Below are positions 33,445 through 42,500 of a stretch of 64,000 nt of DNA, piece by piece; the stretch's first letter is position 1, and every line of letters starts with the position of its first letter. Both the position numbers and the translations under genes were made by a program. Source of the stretch: Paenibacillus nanensis (GTDB lineage: Bacteria > Bacillota > Bacilli > Paenibacillales > Paenibacillaceae). The DNA lies in contig NZ_QXQA01000001.1 in assembly GCF_003583765.1 (NCBI RefSeq), positions 372,001-436,000 of the forward strand, written 5' to 3'. Under the pieces are notes generated by a model, which had not been told where the DNA came from, did no database searches, and saw nothing but the letters and a program-made list of their open reading frames with translations.

Positions 33445-35568
33445 TTATCCTCCTAAAGTGTGGGGTGACAACGGAAGCCATGCGCGCACCCGCGTTCCGC
33501 CGGCATTCTGCTGTTCAATGACGCATTCCCCGCCGATTTCTGCAGCCCGCTCGCGCATAGAGATGAGCCCAATGCCGCCGGGGTTCCCGATTACAGCCGG
33601 ACGCTGCGCCGCACCGACACCTATGCCATCGTCTGTCACTTCCGCCAGCAGCCGGTTATCCTCCGTCACAGCCAATTTAACCCGGCAGACGGATGCGTTG
33701 GCGTGCTTTAAGACATTTACCATCGATTCCGTCACGATCCGGTAGACGGCAACCTCCACGGCTGCGCTTAATGGCGGCAAAGATGCCGGAGCGTCGATCT
33801 GCATCTGCAGCCTTGCCGCCGCTAAGCCGTCTGCGGTTAGCCCGGAAGGCTTCGCCATCTCGTCCATCCGCGAGCGGATGGCGCCGATTAGCCCGAGCTC
33901 ATCCAGCGCTGGCGGCCGCAGATCGTTTACGAGCGAGCGAATGTCTTGCACGGTCGTACGAATCACTTGGCCAAGCTCATCCATCTTGGCGACCGCAACG
34001 GCGGGCTCCTTGTCGACGAATTTGCGCGCAACGGCCACGTTAATCGCGAGCGCCGCCAATCTTGGCGCTAGATCGTCATGAAGATTGTTGCGGATCCTCC
34101 TGCGTTCTTCTTCCCGGGCAAGGACAAGCTTCTCGCGCGATTCCTGCAAATCCTCGGCCAGCCGTCTCATTGCCTGCAGCATGTCGGCGTTATTCACGAT
34201 CGGTCCGGCCTGCTGAAGCAGCACCTCCAGAAATTTATGGTCCTCCGACGAGAAGGCTTCGCCTGCGGAACGGGCAGCCGCATACAACGTGCCGACCGAT
34301 TGCCCCTGATACACAATGGGGAGGGCTTGCAGCTCCAGTCCTTCTTTTCGTTCGCCGGCTTCGGCCAGAACCGTTTCTTGTCCTTCTACGCTTTTGGCGA
34401 TGCTGACATAAGGCAGACGCAGCGCGCCTTGAACTTGGCGGGCAATGGCAGTCAGCATCGCATCCGGCGCAAGCGGCTGGATCATCTGGCTGCCTAGCTC
34501 CAGCAGCACGGCGTACGGGTCGTCATGGCGTCCCTTCATCAGCCTGTTGACCTGCCGCTGCAGCCATTCCTTTAACGGAGCGAACAGGGCGGCGACGAGC
34601 GCTGTCGCCAGAAGGGAGACGACGTAATGATTCCAGGTTGTAAACAATCTTCCGAGATAGAGCACAGCTGCGCTGTACAGCAGAATAATAAAGACGGTCA
34701 TCGCGCCGTACACAATCGTCCGGTTTACAAGGGGGTTAATGTCCCATAGCCTTCGTCTGAGAACGGCGAGAGTGAGCGTAACAGGAAGAGCCGATAGACT
34801 GAGATGCAAGGCGGCATTTAATACCACATAAGCGGCTGCGTCATCTTTATAGAAAACGGGGTCAAACATCATGCTGATGACCATGAATCCAATAAAGCAG
34901 ACGGCTACGCCATACACGACCCATTTGGTCTGCTGGCGCTGCTCGGGAGAAGAGATGCGCCGGAAGCGATGTATTTGGGCGTAAATTAACAGTGCGGTTG
35001 TCAGAATGAACCATAAAAACTGAATGGGTCGAGGCAAACCAAGCTCCCGCCAAATATTCCCTTCATAAAAAATGTTTGCGGTGTTGACGACGACGATCAG
35101 CGCCATGGGATATTTTGACCAAGCGGGCACGAAGGAGCCGTTCGGAAAGAGCAGGCAGAACAATGATATCGCAATCCAGCCGACAGCCGATGCGATCAAA
35201 AACCAGTAGAAAGAGAACTGTCCGTCCGCCGACCCGATGCTGACGAGCGAAGGGAAGGAAGTGCCGAAAGCGATCATGGCTAGCGCGGCAAGCAGTCCCA
35301 CCGGCGCCTTTGCGCCCTTCCAAAGAAGAATAAGGGCAGCTAAATAGAATACGAGCGTAAAGGAGCAATCGACCAATAGAAGAAGCAGGGCGGTCTCCGA
35401 TAACGTAAGCTTCCCAAGGATGAGCGGAGGAACGACGTTTCCGCACCCGTTCATAATGCATTCGGTCACCATCGTATCGTAGTAGATGGGAATGCAGCTA
35501 ATATAGACAGACGCCGTTACGATAAAAAATAGTCCGACAAGCAGCTGATAGAGTCTAATTTTTTCCAT
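33445..35568 (-). CDS. ComP/LiaS-like membrane sensor histidine kinase with GAF domain
   Basis: Kinase of 707 residues. About nine TM helices occupy residues 1-330, a GAF domain about 360-470, and a HisKA_3 dimerisation helix has phospho-acceptor His497 (EEERRRIRNNLHDDLAP). The ATPase domain contains VTDDGIGVG and GIGLISMRERA. The layout resembles ComP, whose many TM helices sense a peptide; the ligand is unknown. A TATAAT lies only a few bases before the ATG with AGGAG almost touching the start, so the transcript may be nearly leaderless. The gene is divergent from a small membrane protein gene that could be a target. Confidence 0.9.
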   Translation of the reverse strand: MEKIRLYQLLVGLFFIVTASVYISCIPIYYDTMVTECIMNGCGNVVPPLILGKLTLSETALLLLLVDCSFTLVFYLAALILLWKGAKAPVGLLAALAMIAFGTSFPSLVSIGSADGQFSFYWFLIASAVGWIAISLFCLLFPNGSFVPAWSKYPMALIVVVNTANIFYEGNIWRELGLPRPIQFLWFILTTALLIYAQIHRFRRISSPEQRQQTKWVVYGVAVCFIGFMVISMMFDPVFYKDDAAAYVVLNAALHLSLSALPVTLTLAVLRRRLWDINPLVNRTIVYGAMTVFIILLYSAAVLYLGRLFTTWNHYVVSLLATALVAALFAPLKEWLQRQVNRLMKGRHDDPYAVLLELGSQMIQPLAPDAMLTAIARQVQGALRLPYVSIAKSVEGQETVLAEAGERKEGLELQALPIVYQGQSVGTLYAAARSAGEAFSSEDHKFLEVLLQQAGPIVNNADMLQAMRRLAEDLQESREKLVLAREEERRRIRNNLHDDLAPRLAALAINVAVARKFVDKEPAVAVAKMDELGQVIRTTVQDIRSLVNDLRPPALDELGLIGAIRSRMDEMAKPSGLTADGLAAARLQMQIDAPASLPPLSAAVEVAVYRIVTESMVNVLKHANASVCRVKLAVTEDNRLLAEVTDDGIGVGAAQRPAVIGNPGGIGLISMRERAAEIGGECVIEQQNAGGTRVRAWLPLSPHTLGG

Positions 35569-35640
35569 GCTCCTATTATAGCGGCCTTGCTATGTTTTGA
35601 ATATGAGTCCGCTGCGAATTCCCGTCCCCCATTGATCAAT

Positions 35641-35656
35641 TTCCCGAATTCGGGAA
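35641..35656. promoter_or_regulatory. Perfect 16-bp palindrome in the divergent control region
   Basis: TTCCCGAATTCGGGAA lies midway between the kinase start and the divergent membrane protein gene. Related ATTCCCG half-sites occur at about 35618 and 35701. It is a candidate binding site for the NarL-type regulator or another repressor. Confidence 0.55.
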
Positions 35657-35760
35657 CGGGCGCATCCCGGCAATTCAGGTATTCCATACTCTGTTACCCG
35701 TGATTCCCGCAAAGGTAGGATAGAGGCATACCACAATCCAACCGAAAAAGGAGAATGAAA

Positions 35761-36339
35761 ATGAGTGATTTACGAGTTGTAAAATGGCTGGGAATGATCT
35801 GTCTGCTGGCTGGAATTGCAAGAATGGGCATGACGCCTGCCGCGATCATTTGGGGGACCGACAGTGTGCAGGAGCTATCCTTCGGGTATGCGGCGTGCAT
35901 CCTCATGTCGGCAGGCACAATCGCCGGTTTTTTGGCGCAGCGGGAGACGGGGGCGCTTGGTTTCATCAGTGTTCTTGGCATGACGGTCGGCAACATTCTG
36001 ACAACTGCGCTGGTGTTCACCGTATTTGTAATAGAGCCCGGCTCTCCGATGCCGGATGGCCCGATTGTGGCTTTGACGCGAATAGCCAATATGGCCGGCA
36101 TGATCCTCGGCACGATTTTATTCGTCATTGTAACGTTCCGGGCGAAGGTATTCCCGCGGTTTGTGCCCATCTTATTTATCGCAATGCTTCTTAGCCAGTT
36201 CCTCCCGGTGGAGGATAACGTATACTTCGCGTTGTTCTGGGGTCTCGCTTATGTCGGCATGGGCTTCTGCATATGGACGGGGCGGCTGACGCCTCGTTCG
36301 CAAACGGAAATGCCAGCTCCGCGCACCTATTCCGCGTGA
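35761..36339 (+). CDS. Six-TM hypothetical membrane protein
   Basis: Membrane protein of 192 residues with about six hydrophobic helices and short loops. It contains glycine-rich and methionine-rich helices such as LGMTVGNILTTALVFTVFVI and IANMAGMILGTILFVIV. I recognise no family. ATG 35761 is preferred over the ATG two codons upstream because AAAGGAGA is then eight bases away. It is transcribed divergently from the kinase-regulator operon across a region with a perfect palindrome, so it may be that system's target or a modulator of the kinase. Confidence 0.7.
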   Translation: MSDLRVVKWLGMICLLAGIARMGMTPAAIIWGTDSVQELSFGYAACILMSAGTIAGFLAQRETGALGFISVLGMTVGNILTTALVFTVFVIEPGSPMPDGPIVALTRIANMAGMILGTILFVIVTFRAKVFPRFVPILFIAMLLSQFLPVEDNVYFALFWGLAYVGMGFCIWTGRLTPRSQTEMPAPRTYSA

Positions 36340-36360
36340 AATAACATGTCGGTATGAAAG

Positions 36361-36407
36361 GGAAGGTTGAAATATTTAGCCGGGAGGTGAAAAAATTTCA
36401 TCCTTCC
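36361..36407. repeat. Inverted repeat upstream of the Tc toxin operon
   Basis: GGAAGGTTGAAAT at 36361-36373 and ATTTCATCCTTCC at 36395-36407 form a 13-bp repeat with one mismatch. The loop contains CGGGAGG directly before a GTG at 36387 that opens a 44-codon frame. There is no T run, so it is more likely an operator or mRNA structure than a terminator. Confidence 0.5.
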
Positions 36408-36549
36408 CAAGGACTGGTAGGACGCTATATACTTCGATATGGGGTTGGCGAGAATCCGTTCGTCCATACAAATCGCCAATGGAAAAGGAGCGAAAAAAAC
36501 GATGTGGAAGTGGGCACTTAAGGTTGTATGGGGGGAGAATCATTGAGGA

Positions 36550-39500
36550 ATGAGCAAAAATGAACCGGTAAAAAGCAAGCAAGAGGACTGGAAAAGTCCC
36601 TTGCCGAGCATCAGCTTTCCAAAGGGCGGAGGCGCTATCCGGGGACTGGGGGAGAAAGCCGCAGTCAATGCCGCGACGGGTACATTTTCCTTTCAAATCC
36701 CAATCTCGGTCACCGAGGCCCGCGGGAATTCGACCCCTAATCTATCGCTTAGCTATGATTCCGGGCAAGGAAACGGCCTGTTCGGTCTGGGGTGGAGTAT
36801 GGTTATTCCGTCTATTGTCCGGAAAACGGATAAAGGCTTGCCCCGATACCAGGATTCGGAGGATTCGGACACCTTCTTAATATCGGGAGCGGAAGATTTA
36901 GTGCCGGTAGGGGAACCGAGCCGGAACGGCGATTATTGGGTCAGACGCTATCGCCCGCGCATAGAAGGACTGCATGCAAGAATCGAGCGCTGGGACCATG
37001 CGGGAACCGGCCGCATTCATTGGAGATCGATCTCGAAAGATAACGTCACGAGTATTTATGGGGATGGCGATACGAGTTGTATCGCGGACGCCGGCTGTCC
37101 CGGGCGTATTTTTCAGTGGCTGCTGACGGAAAGCTTCGATGAGAAGGGAAATGTCATCTCCTTTGCATATAAGCAGGAAAACGAGGAGGGGGTTCCCGAA
37201 GCAAGATGCGGGCGCGCGATGAGCCAGAGGCACGTCAAGCAAATCCGCTACGGCAACCGGACGCCCTTTCAGCGCGATTCCTGGCTGTTCCGGGTCGTGT
37301 TCGATTATGGCGAGCATGATGAGCAGCAGCCTTCGGTAGAGGAACGGAGCCCTTGGTTATACCGCCGGGATCCTTTCAGTCAGTACCGCGCCGGATTCGA
37401 GCAAAGAACGCAGCGGCTGTGCAGAAGAATTCTGCTTTTTCACCAGTTCGAGGAGCTGGAAGCAGAGCCGTATCTGGTGCGGTCCTATGATTTGCAGTAC
37501 GAAGAAAACGCGGTTGCCTCCTATTTGACCGCCATTACGCAAAACGGTTACCGGCGCGGCGAAGACGGGCTGTATCGGAAAAAATCGATGCCGCCGCTGA
37601 CCTTTACCTATTCGTCGACGACGCTGGATTGTACGATTCATCGTCTGCCGGCGCCTGAACAGGTACATATCGAAGGCCAATGGGTTGATCTGGAAAGCGA
37701 AGGGTTAAGCGGAATATTAACGAATCAGGCGGAGCATTGGTATTATCAGCGTAATTTAGGCGAGGGGCGGTTTGGCCCGGCCGAGCAGCTCGGCACACAG
37801 CCCTCGCTCATCGGAATCAAACAAGCCAAGCAGCAGTTTATGGATTTGGCTGGGGACGGCAAGTGCTATTGGGTACAGCTTCATCCGCAGCTATCGGGAT
37901 ATTATGAGCGCACAAATGATGGAGACTGGGAGCCGTTCGCCCCTTTCGAAGCGAACCTCCAGCTCGACTGGAACGATCCGAACTTACGTTTTATCGATTT
38001 GAATGGGGATGGGCACGCGGACCTGCTGCTTACGCAAAATGATTTGTTTTATTGCGCCTATTCGCAAGCGGTAAAAGGGTTTTCTCCCCTTGAAAGGCTC
38101 CAGGCCTGGCCGAATGAGGAGCAAGGTCCTGCTCTGCTGTTCTCCGGCGCGGAGGAATCGGTCTTTCTGTCGGATATGAGCGGAGACGGGCTAACGGATA
38201 TCGTTCGTATTCGGAACGGCGAAGTATGTTATTGGCCGAACCTCGGGTATGGGCGCTTTGGACCCAAAATGACGATGGAAAATGCGCCTTGGTTCGATCA
38301 TCCCGAGCTGTTTACGCCGAAGTCGCTCCATCTTGCGGACTTAGATGGGTCTGGGCTAACGGACCTGATCTATCTGGGCAGCGGCGAGACGCGCATCTGG
38401 TTTAACCAGTCGGGCAACGGCTGGAGCGAGCCGGAGCGCTTGCCAGCGATTGAGCCAAACGCGCATGTAGAGATCGTCGATTTGCTCGGAACGGGAACAT
38501 CCTGCTTGGTGTGGAGGCTCCCGGACCAGGAAGACATTCGGTATATGAATCCTTTGCGGGGGCAGAAGCCGCATCTTCTGACATCGCTCAGCAATCACAT
38601 CGGTGCGGAGACACGGGTGGAGTATGCTTCGTCGACCAGCTTCTACTTGCAGGATCGCGCCAATCAAACGCCTTGGGCAACCCGTCTGCCATTCCCCGTG
38701 TATGTCGTGAAGAAAATGGAAGTTTACGATCATATTCGAAAAACGCGATTGCGGTCGAGCTACACCTATCATCATGGATATTACGACGGAGTGGAGCGGG
38801 AATTCCGCGGATTCGGAAGAGTTGAACAGCTGGACGCGGAGGAGAAGCAAGGAAGCGAAGGATGGGATGCTTATACGCCGCCCGTGCTGACCAAATCCTG
38901 GTATCACACCGGCGCCTATGTCGATCAAATCCAGCTGTCGGAGCGCTACAAGCGCGAATATTTCCGGGAGCCTGGATTAACCGATGCCGCCTTCGAGACG
39001 ATGCTGCTTCAAGATACGGCGCTTCCCGAAGGGTTGACGGCTCTCGAAACGAGAGAGGCGTGCAGGGCGCTGAAAGGCACAATGCTGCGGAAGGAAATTT
39101 ATGCGCTGGATAGGCAGCCGAACGAGATTTATCCGTATACGGTGGAGGAGCAGAATGCAGCGGTCGAGCTGCTGCATCCGATGGCCAATCGGAAGCACGC
39201 GGTATTTATGGTTCATCCGAGAGAAAAGCTCGTTTATCACTATGAACGCATTCCGATGGATCCGCGCATCCAACACGAAATAACGTGGGAAGTTGACGCC
39301 TACGGCAATGTTCTGAAAAACGCGCAGGTGAGCTATGGCCGCAGACTGCGGGACGCTGCCCTGAGCGCCGAGGAGCAGGCGGAGCAGCAGAAATGCCGGA
39401 TTATCGTTACGGATCACCAATATACCAATGCTGTGGAACAACCGGATCGATACCATACGCCGCTCTCTTACCTGGCCGCGACCTTCGAGCTTAGCGGAGC

Positions 39501-42500
39501 TCTCCCTGGCAATGGCTCGCGCTTCACGGTTGAGGAAGTGGCGGAAGCTTATGTTGAGGCGGATGAGATCTCGTACGGCGCAGCTCCGGACGACCAGCTG
39601 AGCAAAAGGTGTATCGAGCAGGTTCGGACGCGCTACCAGCGCAACGATTTATCGGGCGCGCTCCCCTGGGGACAATTGGAATCGTTGGCTCTCCCTTATG
39701 AGAGCTGCAAGCTTGCTTTTACGGATGAGTGGGCGGCACAGATTTACGGAGACCGCGTTCACGCTGCAATGCTGGAAGAGGAAGGCGGATATCTTTACGA
39801 GCCGGAAAGGAAGCAATGGTGGATACCTTCCGGACGGATGGTTTTTCCTTCGAATGCGGCAGGTAGCTTCTATCAGCCTTCCGGCTTTACCGATCCTTTC
39901 GGCCATACCAGCTTTATTGAATATGATCCCTATCATTTGTTAACCGTCCAGACAATCGATCCTTATCAAAATATAAGCACCGCTGTATACGACTATCGGG
40001 TAATGCAGCCGATCTTGATGACTGATCCGAACGGCAACCGTTCCGCCGCGATTTTCGACACGCTGGGGATGATGGTTGGATCGGCGGTAATGGGCAAGGA
40101 AACCGAAAGGATCGGCGATTCCCTGTTCGGGTTCGAGGCGAACCTGGACGAGGACACGCTGAGCGACGCGTTCCAGCAGCCGCTGCTTGCCGCAAGAGGG
40201 CTTCTGCTGCAGGCGACGAGCCGTATCATCTACGATCCCTTTCAATACGAAAGAACCAAGCATCTGGAAAACCCGCTGCCTAATGCCGTATTCACCATTA
40301 CCCGCGAAACGCATATCCATGAGCTGCCCCCAGACGGCGAAAGCGGGCTCCAGTACAAATTCGTATACTCCGACGGCTTCGGCAGAGAGATCCAAACGAA
40401 ACAATTCAGCGGCAATGAGGATGGGACTGGGGCGCTGACGGATGAACGCTGGCTCTCCAGCGGATGGACGGAATTTAACAATAAAGGAAAGCCTGTCCGC
40501 AAGTTCGAGCCTTATTTCAGCGGCCATCACCAATATGAGGTGAATCCGGCAGGCGTAAGCCAGACGTTGATTTACGATCCTTTGGGCCGGGTCATTGTAA
40601 CGATCCATCCGAATCATACCTACGAAAAAGCGGTGTTTAGCGCTTGGAAGCAGGAAACGTGGGATGTGAACGATACTCTGCATCCAACGCAAGCCTATGA
40701 TCCGCGATACCCTGACGTATTACCAGATCCTTCCGTGTCTCCTGTCGACGATCCGGATGTGGGAGGCATATTCCGGGGACTTGATGAAGGGCTATACTCT
40801 CCAACCTGGTATGCGTCCAATTGTACCGATGCCGCTTCTCCAGACCAGCAGCGCGCCGCCCGTATGGCGGCACAGCACGCGTCGACTCCTTCGACAACGT
40901 ATCTAGACAGCCTGGGAAGAACCTTCCTTACCATCGTTGATAACGGAATCGACCCGCAGGGAGAGCGGCAGCTGTACCGGACGCGCGCGGAGCACGACAT
41001 TGAGGGGAACCTGCTGCGAACGATAGATGCCAGCGGGCGAACCGCCATGCGAACCGATTACAATATGCTCAGTCATCCCATGAAGCAAATGAGCATGGAA
41101 GCAGGGATTCGCTGGCTGCTTCAGGACGCGATGGGAAAGCCGGTACGGCAATGGAGCGAAGACGGCGATGGGGTAAGGCATACTTACGATGCCGTACATC
41201 GTCCGATCGCCAAATATGTCCGGAAGAGCGGCCTGGAAGAGCGGATGGCCGAGCTGATCGTGTATGGAGAATGGCATCCGGAGGCGGTCAGCCGCAATTT
41301 ACGGACCCGTCCCTTTATGCACTTTGATGGAGCGGGCATGGTGGAGCAGCTGTCTTACGACTTCAGGTCCAAACCCGTGGAGGCGAGACGACGGTTCGCG
41401 AGCGATTATAGGCAAGAAGCCGATTGGTCTTCGCTAGCCCCGCTATTGTCCGGCATCAATGAGGTATTGGAGCTCTCTGCTGTCTATAAGCTCGCCGATT
41501 CCTTGCTGGAGGAAGAAGCTTTTCGAACGCGAACCCGTTACGATGCGCTTGAACGGATCATCCAAGTTATACCCCCGGACGAAAGTGTCATTGAAGCGTC
41601 ATACAATCCGCTTAGTTTAATGACCCAAGTGACATTACGACACCATCAATCCGCAGAAGTCACTCCGATTATTCACAACATCACGTACGACGCCAAAGGA
41701 CAAAGGGAGACGATCGAGTACGGGAACGGCGTAACAACCGCCTACCTGTATGATTCGCTGACCTTCCGGCTATCGCGTCTGAAGTCTTTGCGCGGGTCGG
41801 ATCAAGCGGTCTTGCAAGATATTCGATACACGTATGACCCCGTCGGCAATATCACCTCCATCCTAGATCAAGCGCAGCAAACGATCTTCTTCAACAACCA
41901 GATTGTTCATCCGAAAACGGAATACCAGTATGATGCGCTTTACCGGCTTTGCATGGCTGGAGGCAGGGAGCATATAGGGCAGGCTGCCGCTCCGGAGACG
42001 ACCTATAACGATGCCGGCCGGACCAGGCTTCTGCACCCAATGGACGGTCAGGCGATGAGGACTTATACGGAAACTTATCGCTATGACGAGGCAGGCAATC
42101 TGCTGGAGCTGGCGCATAAAGCAAGTCAAGGCAATTGGACGCGGAGCTACCAGTATGCGGAAGCCAGCCTATTGGAAGAAGAACGCTATAGCAACCGGTT
42201 AAGCCGGACAACGGTCGGAGCCGTGGCTGATTCTTATACGTACGATAGCCGCGGGAATATGACGAAAATGCCGCATTTGGCCGAGATGGTCTGGAATGCG
42301 CAGGACCGGCTGGAGCGGGTGAATCTGGGAGGAGGCGGAACGGCCTACTACCAATACGACGCGGGTGGAAAGCGGGTACGCAAAGTCATCGAGCGGCTGA
42401 ACGGCGCCAAAATGAAGGAGCGCTATTATCTCGGCGAGCTTGAAATATACCGGGAATTCGCGGGTGACGGATCAACGGTCGAGCTGGAGCGGGAGTCGCT

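Noticed and set aside
36387..36521. 44-codon ORF from GTG as a real gene
   Set aside because: The ribosome binding site touches the GTG and no homology is apparent; kept only as part of the leader-region observation.
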